A stretch of DNA of 64,000 bases from Setaria digitata (taxonomy: Eukaryota; Nematoda; Chromadorea; Rhabditida; Setariidae): NCBI GenBank assembly GCA_003640385.1, contig RCAB01000004.1:558001-622000 (forward strand). Direction: 5' to 3'. Position 1 is the first letter of the stretch. Each line of letters begins with the position of its first letter. The translations under genes and the position numbers were made by a program. A model generated the notes under the pieces. The model was not told where the DNA came from. It did not search any database and worked only from the letters and a program-made list of their open reading frames with translations. Of the stretch, positions 1-12,048 are shown in pieces.

Positions 1-1847
1 CAAATTTACCCTCGTCTGAAATTTTATTCTTTTAGCTTGTCTTCTTATCATTCCATATGTTTTGCACGAAAAACTACCTTTTCAGAGAGAGGTTTAATAT
101 TTAGTGTTGTATAAACTCCAGTAGCATCAAAACTTCACTGAGAAACGATGCTAATTTTATAATTAATATATGATATTCACTTTAATTGTGCAACTGGAAG
201 AGCGGCACGGTAAGATCTTTCAGTTAAATGCTACTTCCATCTCATTAATGTACGATACTCGTAATTGAAAGAAAGTTGGACTGGGAGAAACATCTGAGAA
301 AGATGTTGCACTGGGAAGTGAAAGCTAACTGCAATCAGAAGAAAAATTTGCCGTCAGCGAAACATTTGGTGAAATCCATCCGCTAAAACACTTACGAGAG
401 GTTGTTGTCACCTGTTATTTTCATTTACATGGTATGATGAAAGGCAATAAAAAAGGAAAGTAAAGAGTGCTTTTTAATTTACTATGGAAAATCAGTGAAT
501 AAAGAAAACAGAACTGGTGGAAGATACTGGAAAAACTTATTAAAATGGCTGCGCCATGTCTGGCACATCAGACTATAAAAAATCAGTTAATTTGCTAGTG
601 CTAAAGACTAAATGGAAAGACCGGCAAAGTTAAAAAAAAAAAAATGTATTTCGTCTCCACGAACTTTGGAGTAAATGCAAACTTTCACAACAGTCTAAGC
701 AAAACAGAGGAAGATCGTGTTCAGAAATCGCTATCCACCTTTTTAATGTAGCTTAGGAATTTCACTGATAAACAACTACATTAATCATTTTGGTTTTCTG
801 TTCTCCACTTTTTTTTTTTGAAATATAATAATTTCCCCCTTCCACAAAAAAAAGGAAGAAAAGAAGAGATCCTAACTTAACTATCTTTTACAATTTTTTT
901 CAGTGTATTCCTGAAATCCAGAACTCAAAACACATGAAATGAAAGGAGTAATATTAATTTGTAAAGCCGGCTATAGCTCTTGAAACATGAGATCTTTTTT
1001 GTTAGATTCTATTCAAATATTTTTTTCAAATAGTGGCCAGGAGAGTTTGCAGGTGATCTCAGAAGAGGTGACTTGTACTACCATCACAGTTCGATTCACT
1101 CTGACCTCAGTCTACTAATGAAAACTCCCCAAACATCAGGAAGACCACTATCCAATTTCTACACCACCGAGATCCGAATTAAGATTAATTGTCCATGATG
1201 GCCGAACCGTGAAACACTCACAGGGAATGGGCGGGTGGTCACTTAGCACTTTCGCCCAATTTGGGTAAGATGTCGTCAGGCTCTTGGGACAAAGACACAG
1301 AGAGTTGGGGGTAATGGAGAACAAGTTTGGGCGAGTTGCGTGTCCTGGTTTTCGGAAAGTCGAACCGAAGGTAGCGCATTTTCCCTCTCGACTCCTGAAG
1401 CTGACTGTTAAAATGATTGCATCGATCTGTTGTGGTGGACAAGATGTTGTTCGACGCCGAAGAGGTCCATGCCCGTGTAACAGTATAGCTGGAGTTCGAT
1501 AACCAGATCCACGCGTTTTAAATTCATCACACTGTCGTAGTTCTGTTACCTATCTCATTTCTGGGGTTCTTTTCAAGTCGGGCAGTGGGTATCTTTAATG
1601 TATACGGTAGCTTTGCCCTCTGTGGTAAATACATGCATTTGGAATCGATTTATCCTCAGAAATTTTGATAATTCTCTTCCAAACTTCCAAGATGCAGTCT
1701 TACAGGTTTTTAATTCAGATTACATTTTGACTTTCTCCTTCCCCTTGAAGCCTTTCATTTGTATTTTCTTGAATTTATCGTTGTTTGTGCTGAACTATGG
1801 TTCTTGCTGATTTTGAGACCAAAACCATTTATTTGACAGAGTTCAAC
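1..1847. other. 5' flank of rsr-1, no gene seen
   Basis: No frame here could be tied to a known family or spliced into a longer product. Most of it is AT-rich. A GC-richer patch at about 1200-1500 carries overlapping open frames on both strands, as expected from base composition alone; it lies roughly 350-650 bases upstream of the rsr-1 start and may be part of its promoter. That role is inference. Confidence 0.5.
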
Positions 1848-4694
1848 ATGGCTGATGCAGGCTTTTATCGCGGAACAAGTAGCGAGCAGGACAGTCGATT
1901 CACCGATAAGGAGCGTAAATTACTGAAGCAAATGCGATTCGAAGAAGCTCTTGATGAAAAGGTAATGTTTCCTCTCCAAGGTAACTTGTACAATACCATC
2001 AGTCAACCAGTTATTCCTTTGTGCATTTAATGGCTCTGTTAAGCACTTTCACGTTTACGTTGGGTCGTCGCATATGTCCATTTTATAACATTCTTTATTT
2101 GTTGACTAGAGTCAGAGTTAAATGAAGGATAAAGGTAATGGTTTTGTTTTGTCGGAAACTCTTTTTTATTCTTAGACATAATATTCAATCTTTGATTAAA
2201 TAGTTGAGTGTAATCAGTTTAAAGAACTGAATATTTTTCAGAAAAACTGTAGAAGATGTCAAAGGGAATGAAACAGTTTACAAAATGTAGTTTTTTATGT
2301 AGGTATTCATATTCATTTATAAACTAACTGTCATGTTTTGAAGAGATCGTGAGTGAGTTTGTGAGGTTAAGATCTGCATGGATCGAGTGAATCTGGATGT
2401 GTTGAAACCATGGATTACTGCCAAACTGAATGATATACTGGGCTTAGAAGACGATGTTGTCATTGAATATGTATTCAGTCAGCTGGAAGAGAAATCTTTG
2501 AATCCGAAAGTAATGCAGATCAATTTAACTGGTTTTCTCAACGCTCGACGAGCACGAGAATTTATGGGTATCGTTTCATCTACTACTTTAAGATCCAAAG
2601 AAATATCCTTCTCTTTTGTCTGGAATTAACACTTGCTTGATGGGGTGATTTTCGAAGTTTTATTGCTTAATTTAAAAGACTGATGAATATTAATGAAATC
2701 ACTTTTGTCTTATGTGTATCTGGGTTGGGATATCATATTACTAATTAGACGGTGTATTTAGACTATTTATACTATAACCTACAGGTGAACTGTGGAGTAT
2801 GTTAATTGAAGCACAAAGTAGCGAGGATGGAATTCCAACATCGCTAGTAGAAAAAAAGATGAAAGAAATACAAGAAAAGGTATTAGATTACGTTGCACGT
2901 TGCATTTCTCAGCAGGGAAATTTTTTTATGTTTATACATAGCTCTCTTTTGTTTCACGTGATGTTTATCTCTCTTCCTTACAGTGTAAACACAATTATGT
3001 CAAGAAGTTTGTTGTCTTATAACTACTTAAAAGAGGATTGTATTAAAAGGAATGTGGTTATTTCATTTTTGTAATTCTTTCATGCTTCGAAATTTTTCTG
3101 GATGTTCTTAAATTTTCAGGCGAAAAATATCAGCGTTTCATCTTCCAACGGTGCGGCTGCTGAAGTTGCTGGATCAGATTGGAAGAATCGATATGATTCT
3201 TTGACTGGTGGACGATACGGTAATCGAGAAACCAAAGCTACTACTGATGGCGAACGAGCTAAAAGGGATGACGACCGGCACAGAAGTCATCGAGACAGCA
3301 ATCGAGAGCGAGAAAATGACAGAAACAGGGATACCGGTCGCAACAAGGAAGATAGTATGATTTTTTTGTTGCTACTTTTCTAGGCTATACAGTGGCTATC
3401 ATAGCTTATTTTAACGTAGGGTGGGATTTCCAAAACTGGCTTTGTTGTCGTTTCAAAATTTACGTTTAATTAGGTTACATTTTCAGCCCTTTTACTTCGT
3501 CTACTTTTATTCAAAAACCTCTATATATAGCTATAAAGTATATAGTTATATAGCTCAACTAAGTATTTTTTTAATTGAGCAATGTTAGTCTTAAACATTT
3601 TGTAGGTTTCGCGAAACCTCAAGTTTTAGTTGAAGTAATCCTAAATTTATGACTTATTCCGGTCAAAAAACTTGGAATGGGTTATGGGTGAATTAGCATT
3701 AAGTAGAATAATGTATATACATTTTAAACTGTTTGCAGGAATGGAAAGAAAGCGTGGGGAGGAAAAACAGTGGAAGGATGAAAAGCAGAGGTCACATAGC
3801 CGCTCTCCTACTCGACGACATCTTCATGATGAACGAATGGAAAGGAAAAAGGAACGATATCGTTCTCCGAACAGGTGTCTAATCAAAATTTTTTTATCAA
3901 GTACGAAGTTAAAGAGCTTGCTCTCAAATAAAAACCTACTGTTTTATTTCTTTTTAAATTTCCAGATCTCCACCGCGTCGAAAATTTACAGAAAGAAAGG
4001 AGGAAACTCGAAGACGAAGTCGAAGCAATGAACGTCGAAAAAGGTGAACCCCGTGTAGTTTGTTAGTCATTTATGTGTTTGTATCAGCTTTGAATATATT
4101 TTAAATTAATGGACAGTTAAATGGTTGTCGAAATCTCTTTCCTGAAGAGACAGTTTCGCATATAATTAGAAATATAGGAAAGTTAATGCTGTGGTTCATT
4201 CCAAAACCACTGCAGAAATATTTTGTTTCTAAGAAAAAGTGCAATTTCTATGTTGATAGGAATTTCGAAATCTTAGAGCTTATTGGGAGAACTTCATGAA
4301 TCGTAATAAAATAAACTTTTGGTTGAAGATTTCTTTTAAAGCAAGACTTTTACGAATTACTTTTAAGAATTGTTATGAAGGATCACATTTAAACACTTAT
4401 AAGTATTGCTTTTTCTAAGTGCATTTTTAGGAAGCGATCGACATCAACCGACCCCGTGGATGAAAAACAGAGGTATGTTTTTTATGTAATTTTTTATTCT
4501 ATTTATTTTTTATTTTGTTTTTCTTTTTTTCTTTGGTTCCATTTTACTCAGTGCTTCCCAATAGCTTCAGAAAAAAAAAGAAAAGGCACTCAAAGAAGCA
4601 TACAAGTGACTCGGATTCAGAACGGGCAAAGAGAAGGAAGAAGCACAAGAAAGAAAAGAAGCGTAGAAAGCATAACAGTTCAGATTCTGATTGA
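1848..4694 (+). CDS. rsr-1: SRRM1/RSR-1 splicing coactivator (PWI domain, RS tail)
   Basis: This is a nuclear pre-mRNA splicing coactivator (SRm160 family) that bridges SR proteins, U1/U2 snRNPs and exon-junction components. Eight exons join in phase: 1848-1961, 2372-2567, 2785-2879, 3120-3354, 3739-3874, 3966-4043, 4431-4472, 4571-4694, giving 339 residues. The start is fixed by the family N-terminus (MADAGFYRGTSSEQDSRF). The PWI domain follows at about residues 40-110, with VNLDVLKPWIT and QINLTGFLNARRAREFMGEL visible. The rest is an Arg/Ser/Lys/Glu-rich tail with RSPPRR, SRSRS-like and polybasic runs, ending in NSSDSD. The RS tail is much shorter than in vertebrate SRRM1 (about 900 residues). 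The gene converges on the ferredoxin gene. The family call is very safe; small exons in the tail could be alternatively spliced. Confidence 0.95.
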
Positions 4695-5281
4695 GAAGTT
4701 TCGTATGATTTCCATACAGCAGTGTACTTCGTCTTATCATTATTCCGTTTTAATTTCAGTGTTTTGTTTTTTAATGATATTTATTGTAAAAAAATGCTCT
4801 TGAAAACCTCACTTATCAAATATGGCAAGTCTTTGTTAACCTATGAATTACTCCAAATGAATCATATTTCGAACACCAGTTGCTCTTACTCCGTCATTAA
4901 TATTTTATACACAAGGAACATATGACATACTAAGCTATATTATCGCCGGAGCTCTTATTTCTTTTATTACTTATCCTGCCGTGTTCTCCAGTGAACATCT
5001 CAAACACCATCATGGAAATAAGTAGCACGCTGCACACTTGGGCTAAATAGGTCCTAATTCTCTGGACCCATACACATACAAAATTCTCCGAGGATATTGC
5101 GCAGTGTCGTTGTGGGAGCACTGAGTAGCGAAAAGTTGAACGAAAGCTTCTAGCGATTTAATATACTGCTTCTCTCCTTTTGCGGTGATTTGCGATAAAA
5201 ATTTGAGATTTCATGTTCAATTTTACGAAAAGACAAGCGTAGATGGTGATATAAGATAAATACGCTGTCACAGTCGTTCAA
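4695..5281. other. Convergent intergenic / 3' UTR region
   Basis: This is the gap between the stop codons of rsr-1 (+) and the ferredoxin (-). It must hold both 3' UTRs. A TTTATT at 4963-4968 reads AATAAA on the minus strand, about 310 bases past the ferredoxin stop. Short open frames here look like chance. Confidence 0.5.
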
Positions 5282-6016
5282 TTAATCACAAGCTCTGGCG
5301 TCTCGAACTTCAGATGGCACAATAACCTCTATACTTGGCAAGTCGTCTTCCGTTAAAATTACTTGGCAACCAAGACGCGAGTAATCCGTCGCTTCGGGTG
5401 CCAAGTCCAGTAAGTCCAACTCATCTTCGACTGCCGAAGGCAATCTGTAAACAGAATTCGTCAGGTTAGTCGACCATAGCTTTCGAACGTCGAATGACTG
5501 TTAATAATGTAAATTCGCAGGTAGAAGTGGGCAACTCGAAGACTAGTTGATTCAGTTAGAAATTTTAGTGCAAAAGTGCTTCCGTGAACCACATAACGTT
5601 AAGTGAAACCTTTTGTAATGTTCTGGCTGGAGAATGACGTGGCAAGTACAACAGGCTAAAGTACCTTCGCATGCGCCATAACCATCTATAGGCAAGTCTG
5701 CATTAATGACTACTTCATAGAGTGACTGACCTACTTTACCCATCACTTCCAAAGTTTCACCTCTATTCTTAAATCGAACTTTCACATCCCTGTAAAACTG
5801 ATGGCTGAATTAGATTGACGACATGCAGACATACTCATCAAATTACTGAATGAATTGGAGTTAAGGCACAAAGGTTAGATTTAAAATCTAGTTTTTATTA
5901 TGGAAGTTCTTCCGTCAACTGAAATAACGTACGGCATTCTTGTTGCAGAACTGCTCCATAATATAGCTTGACGACAAACGCCCAATCGAATACAGTGTCG
6001 AGCAACCGTCATCATC
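5282..6016 (-). CDS. Adrenodoxin-type mitochondrial 2Fe-2S ferredoxin
   Basis: This is an electron carrier of the mitochondrial matrix that feeds Fe-S cluster assembly and/or cytochrome P450-type reactions (FDX1/FDX2 family). Exon 3 is 5282-5444 and exon 2 starts near 5789 or 5797 and ends at 5610. They encode a complete ferredoxin core: YGACEGTLACCTCHV supplies three cluster cysteines (C-x5-C-x2-C) and SRLGCQVILT the fourth. The end, VPSEVRDARACD, resembles FDX1 more than FDX2. Exon 1 is read as 5933-6016, with a basic, targeting-like start (MMTVARHCIRLGVCRQ). It joins in phase only if the weaker acceptor at 5798 is used; the better-looking TTTTACAG site at 5790 would break the frame, so another upstream exon is possible. 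With the in-phase join the product is 144 residues. A Cys replaces the usual Ser beside a cluster ligand. Confidence 0.88.
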
Positions 6017-7104
6017 TATAAGTACCGAAGTTTATTCTTCCTTTCCTAGAGTATATTTCGAAATATTTCTATTTTCAAATTTTAAGAAAAACAAAGGCTT
6101 GCAACATGAGTTTAGTACATGCTGATTTTTAAAAAAGAAAGAAGTTTACAAGAAAAATAAGCCGCGAATTCTGAACAAGCTTCTTTTAAAGCGAACAATT
6201 TAATATGATGGGAAGGAAGGGAAAATTGGGCAGAATAACTTCAGCAATATAAGATGCAGACATACCGAAAATCGTGGGCTCTTAATGACTGTTTCATTTA
6301 GGATAAAGTTTTGGGACTAGAATTTTGGATATAAAATTAGTCCAGATGCGTCCAAATGAAGCATTATATAGTAAGTTATAAACTCCTGTCGTTATTAAAA
6401 CTGATTATCCTCAAACAAACAATTTTATCAAACCTGATAACGACACAGAAGTGGCAACCAACTGCGAATCTATGAAGATAAACTTAGTAAACGACACCAT
6501 GTTACGCAGTTTTATCTCTTTCATTCCTGTACAAATTTGAAGCGTTTATTCCAACTTGGCAACAAATAATAAGATGGGGAGAAATTTTAATATAACATAT
6601 AGAAAAATTTTTCAAAATCAAATTCCACTGAAACGTGAAAGGCATTTAAAAGACATTAGTTCCTGTTGCCTAACAACAACAAAAGTGAAATGTTAGATAA
6701 TTAATAGTGGTAAAAAGAAACGTGAACAAAAAAAAAAAAACAAAAAAAAAAATCAAAATGAAATTGCTTGTAAATAAGAGATCAAAGTAGATGAAAGCTT
6801 CTTTTCTAGAAAATATTTTTGAACTGACATCTCAAAAATTAAAGACTTGTACAACGGTTACAAAGTTAACAAATAAATGAGCATTTGAAAAAAATATTCC
6901 AAGTAGTATTCATGCCAAGAATCTACGCATCCATTTACGTACATTTGCGAGGTAAGATTCGTAGCTTAACAGTCAAGTAAAAGAGTAAAAGTCGGTTTAA
7001 TTTATGTACATATGACAGGGTTACCGTAATCGATTTATTACTGGTAATCATAATTCATTTCAGTTATTCTTCTCTCCTATATTCTTAAAGAGAAAGAAGA
7101 AAAA
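6017..7104. other. Intergenic, no gene seen
   Basis: AT-rich sequence with A-runs (around 6729-6751) between two minus-strand genes. It holds the upstream region of the ferredoxin and the 3' UTR of the glycosyltransferase. No convincing frame or RNA gene was found. Confidence 0.5.
7034..7039 (-). promoter_or_regulatory. Polyadenylation signal of the B3GNTL1 gene
   Basis: TTTATT on the plus strand reads AATAAA on the minus strand, about 65 bases past the B3GNTL1 stop codon at 7105. Position and motif fit a normal poly(A) signal. Confidence 0.6.
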
Positions 7105-9426
7105 CTATCCCATATAAAAATAATCCTTTCCTTCCACCATTTTATGACTTCCTAAAATCTTTTTTACTTCCTTGCAATTGAGGAAATCCATTTTCAAGCA
7201 CACAGTAATTGGAGTAATCATTTCACTGAAAACCAGATATACAATTAAACGTGGAGCAAGAACAAAAAATAAATCTTTTTCACATGCATAAGAAGATCTA
7301 AGACACCTACCTCAACGGGATAATTGGAACTCTAGCAAGCACCTTCCGTTGTCTCGGAATGAAATATTCATAGCGTCCATACTGAAGCTTCTTTTCATCA
7401 ATATCACAAAAAGCCAGAACCTTTACGCGATTCTCATCACTTAGTGACCTGAAAAGTCAATTATGAAATAATATTTTTTCTTTTCCTTTGACCAATATCA
7501 CAAAGATTTTGATTCTGACGAGAAAGGGAAAGTTTTGTGGATTAAAAATGATATTCAAATCTTCCCGGGATATCATAAATGATTTTCAGTCACAAAGTGA
7601 GAATCCAAAAATAATGATAACTCAACTGCATGCAACAATTTTTATATCTTCAAGTTTGCTGTTACGTAAACACATAAACTACAGAAAAAAAAGGTGAAAA
7701 GTCACCTGTAAAATTTCCTGCCAATTTTACCAGCGCCCCAAATCATAAATTTTTTCCATTTCGAAAGAACTAATTCCTCAAACATAGCTATGCGGATTTT
7801 CCACAGCACTCCCTCCGTTACATCTAAAGAGGCACATTTGGGATGATAACGATATATTACTAATGATTCCTCAACCTGAAAGGATACAAACTGATTCGTT
7901 TAAGAAAACGAAAAGAAGTTGGGAATAAAATATTAAGTTAGGCCCTAAATATGGCTTCAGGCTGTAGATGATGAGGAAAACTACAGTTTAAACTAGGCTT
8001 ATTTAATATTTGCTTCTGGATTACCTGAGCACACCAAATTCAAGTTTTGCTGCGAGAAAATGAATAAATATGTTATTAAAAGTCTAATACCTTTATGAAA
8101 TCTGCACCAATCTTCAAAGCATCATAAAAAAAGCGTAAGTCCTCGGGATAACCCACTGGTTCTGTTTCGTAGAAACCTCCGATCGTATCATATAGTTTTT
8201 TCGACATACACCAGGTAGGTGCAATTATTGAAGGTCCATATGAAGTGAAAACCTATAACTACATAATATTAAGTATTTCGAAAAACTTTTAAAAAGGTCT
8301 GAATTTAACGAAAAAATAACATGATAAAGAAATTCATAAGCTTTAACCAGCCAAAAGTTGTGGATGTTCTTGTTTTCTAATTCTGAAAACAAAAGTATCG
8401 TCTTATTATTTTTTTAAACAATATTGCTTTCAGATTGGACTAGGATCATGATAGACACCTGATTATAAATTTGTTTACTGCTGAGTGAATTAGCCCACTG
8501 AGTATAATGTGATGTTGATCCAGCTGGGATACGCTCAAATCGAGAACCAACGAGAGTCAAATCAGGTTTCGGTGCATTACGTAAAGCATTATATAATGTG
8601 ATGAAACGATGTTTTGTTGATATATCATCAGCATCACAGAATATTAGCACTGAACCATTACACTGCTGTACACAACTATTTTTTGCATAGCCCACACCTG
8701 CAAAAGTCGTAAGAATGTCCCTCGACCTTTCTGAAGACTGCCATGATCAAACATACCTAACAAACGTGTAGTAGAATTATTACAGTATTATGAATAAAAT
8801 AAGACGAAATAAAAATGGGGTACCTCTGGAGCGTTCGCTACCTCCAAGAATAACATTGATACCTTTTTCTAAAAATCTTGATCTATAGCGTGCTATAACA
8901 GTTGAAGTGTTGTCGGTACTACCGTCGTCGAATAACGAAACCTAAAGTATTCAAAAAAATTTTTCGAGAAATCCATTTTTACAATTATTAACTTTTAGTA
9001 TACCTCAACAATAAATTCTGGGCAGAGAACCTGCTCAAGAACTGAATCCAAACACTTGGGAAGATGTGTACTGCCATCTTTCACAGGGACTATTGCACTC
9101 TGAAATTCTTTACTTCAGTAGTTGTAAACAATAAATAAAAGTCGACGAGCTGCTTTTTTTCTGCGAAATTACACTACTAGTTGATAGTATTTCACATAAA
9201 TTATATGGCTTTCTTTTACAGCGTTGTGATACCACGGTTACGCATTACAAAGAATCCGATGTTGAATTTGTTTCACTATATCCACCCAGTTTTAAAGCCT
9301 TTACCCGGTTAAAAAGATAAAACTCGGAAAATAAAGGAGACTTTCCGACTTATGCAAGAGAAAGGCTTACATTGCAAAAGTAAGATCACTTACAATACGG
9401 ACAGGCTTGTCACTTGTTGAACTCAT
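7105..9426 (-). CDS. B3GNTL1: B3GNTL1-type family 2 glycosyltransferase
   Basis: This is a GT-A fold, family-2 glycosyltransferase like human B3GNTL1, whose acceptor is poorly defined. Eight exons on the minus strand join in phase: 9394-9426, 9004-9099, 8824-8941, 8459-8697, 8091-8252, 7706-7875, 7311-7448, 7105-7225. They give 358 residues, against about 361 in the human protein. Visible landmarks are SAIVPVKDGS near the N-terminus, VSLFDDGSTDNT, GVGYAKNSC, the metal-binding FCDADDIS (DxD type), YPEDLRFFYDAL, YRYHP, the MIWGAGKIGRKFY block and AFCDIDEKK, closing with VEGKDYFYMG. The last exon was recovered only by reading past the donor at 7310. No signal peptide or membrane anchor is visible, so a cytosolic location is likely. 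Confidence 0.93.
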
Positions 9427-10306
9427 AAATATGCAAATGAGAGGAGCACTTATTATGAATAATTCCTATCCTCTTTCATTCACTGTTAACGATAGATTTT
9501 ACCGAAACCAATCAGAAAAGTGAACACGTTTATCATTCCTGAAATTTAGAAATTGCTAATATAATAAATCGTGGAATCTGAAAATCCGTCATTAGTCATT
9601 TCTGACATCTGAAAAAAATTGAGGCCAAATAATGGACTACTGGAAATACTAAACGAATTATGAGAACGATTCGTGATTAATGAACCCATTTGCGGTTTGG
9701 GTTGAGATGTCTGATGTCACTTATTGTATTGAATCTTCTCCACACATCGAACTAAAACCCTTTGTCCAGATGTATGTGAAAACCAGGAAAAAAAATGCTA
9801 CATCCACGTGTCATACCCGTGATCCAATGGGAGCTTTTAAACGTGCAAGGACGCCGCATGACCACAGTACGACATCTGAAGTACTTTTGTTCACTGATTC
9901 TTCTCCTTACGAAATAAATTTTTGTAGGTCTAAATAAATACTAAAATGCAGCTAGCGGCATTAGAGACCTTTGATTCAACAGCAGGAACAACTCTCATCC
10001 GAATAATATCTCTTGGTTCATGTGCCGTTCTTGGAACTTGCCAGATCGTCTTTTTTATCTAATTCCTTTTAAAGCTTAAAATAAGCAGTGGTATATGTGC
10101 TACATAGTAAACACATTTGGGCTATTGAGAGCGCAGTGGCGGAAGAGAATCACCGAAGGAAAACGATCCAAATGTTGAAATATCCATGTAATGATTTATT
10201 GTTAAAGATCTACTTCAGTGAATCGAAGCATATTTATCACAAATCAATTTTTTAGAAGAATCCTTTGTTGATATAGTCGCAACCCAGAATATTGAAGTGT
10301 TGAATA
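9427..10306. other. Intergenic, includes the 3' UTR of the ssp gene
   Basis: No gene was recognised. The one longer plus-strand frame (9680-9937) has no family features and no splice support. A second minus-strand AATAAA lies at 10195-10200, which suggests that the ssp 3' UTR may extend to about 10.19 kb. Confidence 0.5.
10195..10200 (-). promoter_or_regulatory. Candidate distal polyadenylation signal of ssp
   Basis: AATAAA on the minus strand, about 108 bases beyond the ssp stop codon. Another copy overlaps the stop codon itself at 10307-10312. The distal one is the more usual spacing. Confidence 0.5.
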
Positions 10307-10307
10307 T

Positions 10308-10858
10308 TTATTGAGCCATAATGGGCAAGGTAACCTCCCCAATCGGTGGTCCCGCTTTGAAAATAGCCGCGGGGTCAGTAGCATCTGGAGCTGCATCCTT
10401 GAACTGAATGACAAACTTGTCTTCTTTTGGCGGTCCGGCCGTACGTGTGATTTCCAGTGGAGCCGTTGCTCCTGGTTCAACGAATCCATACACCGGTTTC
10501 AGACGGTAATCGTTATTGTTCGTTGATTTTACCTGTAAAGAATATGATCTTTCAAATACAATTTCACAATCTATCTCTTGTTTCACCATACCATTAAATA
10601 AATACCAGTACGTGAACTAAACGAAAATTCTCAAAAATTTGAGAATACCTTGAAGGCCAAACGGACACCACTTGGGTTAGCGACCTGATGCACAGACTGC
10701 CCGCCTGCAGCAGGAACCTGAGCAGCTGGTGGATCTATGTTCAACGTCGGTGGTCCAGCTGGAGGTGCAGCAGCTCCTTCTGGTGGCGGTGCACCCTCTG
10801 GTGGAGGCGCACCCTCTGGTGGAGGTGCACCCTCTGGCACTGGTGGAGCATCACCCAT
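10308..10858 (-). CDS. Sperm-specific MSP-domain protein (SSP family) with proline-rich N-terminus
   Basis: This is a nematode sperm-specific, MSP-fold small protein of the SSP type (the ssp-9/ssp-16/ssp-19 group in Caenorhabditis), expected in amoeboid sperm. Two exons, 10649-10858 and 10308-10532, join in phase for 144 residues. The MSP-like beta-sandwich fills about residues 45-144: NIDPPAAQVPAAGG, then KSTNNNDYRLKPVYGFVEPG, TRTAGPPKEDKFVIQF and the end EVTLPIMAQ. Before it is a repeat-rich leader, three near-identical EGAPPP units followed by an Ala/Pro stretch. Typical SSP proteins are about 110 residues and lack this leader, so the fusion of a proline-rich tail to the MSP fold is the notable feature. 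AATAAA overlaps the stop codon. Confidence 0.93.
10781..10834 (-). repeat. 18-bp coding tandem repeat, three copies
   Basis: Three 18-base units (10781-10798, 10799-10816, 10817-10834) differ at one or two positions each and encode the EGAPPP repeats of the SSP protein. A fourth, diverged unit lies next to them. The copy number is likely to vary between individuals. Confidence 0.85.
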
Positions 10859-12048
10859 TGTGTGTTGGATTATCCTGCAATTCTTGAATTTAAGAACAGT
10901 CCTTGGCCTTGGAGTCAAAGAAAATAGCGTGAGGTCTCCTAGGAATCCTAAGGGGTCCGATTCCAAGATTCCCTCTTAATCCCCTCTTGGAAACCCGCAT
11001 CCAGTAAAGTCCAATGAAAGCGAAGGACCACCACACAACCTGTGTGTGCCTCGACTGAAGGAAAAACTGATTGTTGGAAGTGAAACTCCCTTTATATAAT
11101 GCCTCGGAAATTGCTCTAATTATGCAATTTTACTTATACAAAAGAGAAATATTTTAATAATATTCTAAAAATAGCGGCAGACCCAAAAATTGAATAATGG
11201 AACTGTCGTTGCATAGGTAAATTTACCCACGTAATGTTATTGATGAAATCGGTGCTATCAGTGTGTATCTTATGTAAATTTACTGTGACCTCTCTAACTG
11301 GTGGAATAAGAAATGCATAATTAATTACCTCAGTTCAGTTCTGGCGTACATGCTGATTAAATAATACCCTGGATGGAACTGCGAACACATCTGACGACGC
11401 AGTTCGATGATCGTGAACGCCTTCTACTCGTTGCGTATAATACATCCTCTCGGACACCTTGCGTATTCTTACGCATGCACAATCCAACTCTCCTCTCCCC
11501 AGACGATTACTCGTTGGATTCACCCAGTAGCTCGCAATAGCAGCAATTAGTCTAACTTCACGTGCTACGTAGTTACTTGAAGTAAAACTCACAGAACAAA
11601 GTTACTTAGAGACCTCGCTTTTCGCCTACCACAACACAACTGAGTAATGCAGCGGACGGTTGCCGTGGAGTGACGTTTTCATGTCGCGAGTTGAACGTGA
11701 ACCGAGAATGCGTCTCGAGAGTGGAGATTTTGTTTTCACGAATCCTAGCATTGTTGGATTCAGAATCTGCTGCCGAGTTTCTCTTCCACTTGAAAAGTGA
11801 GAAGTTGAGCTTCCTACTTTGCTGTCCTTTGTTGTGACAAGCCAGCAGGGGTCCTATTTTATTCTCTTTATAGAGATATACCTGAGTATTTCTTCTCGTC
11901 CTGGACGGGAGATGGCAGCTACAAGTTACACAGTTTCGATTTCATCGTCGTGAATTTTCACTCCGATTTATTATTTACTATTAAATTGGAAGTTGTAATG
12001 TACACTTATCTGTAAGTTTCCAGTTCAGTAGAAATTGCGATTACTGGA
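10859..12048. other. Divergent promoter region between ssp and nekl-2
   Basis: This 1.2-kb gap separates two genes that point away from each other, so both promoters should lie here. A GC-richer patch at about 11340-11720 carries an 85-codon minus-strand frame (11335-11592) with no family features. No coding call is made. Confidence 0.5.

Noticed and set aside
1085..1105. tRNA B-box-like GTTCGATTC
   Set aside because: Flanking bases do not pair into a T-arm and no A-box or acceptor stem is present.
10688..10979. Trp/Gly-rich plus-strand frames opposite the ssp gene
   Set aside because: Mirror images of the repeat-coding exon on the other strand.
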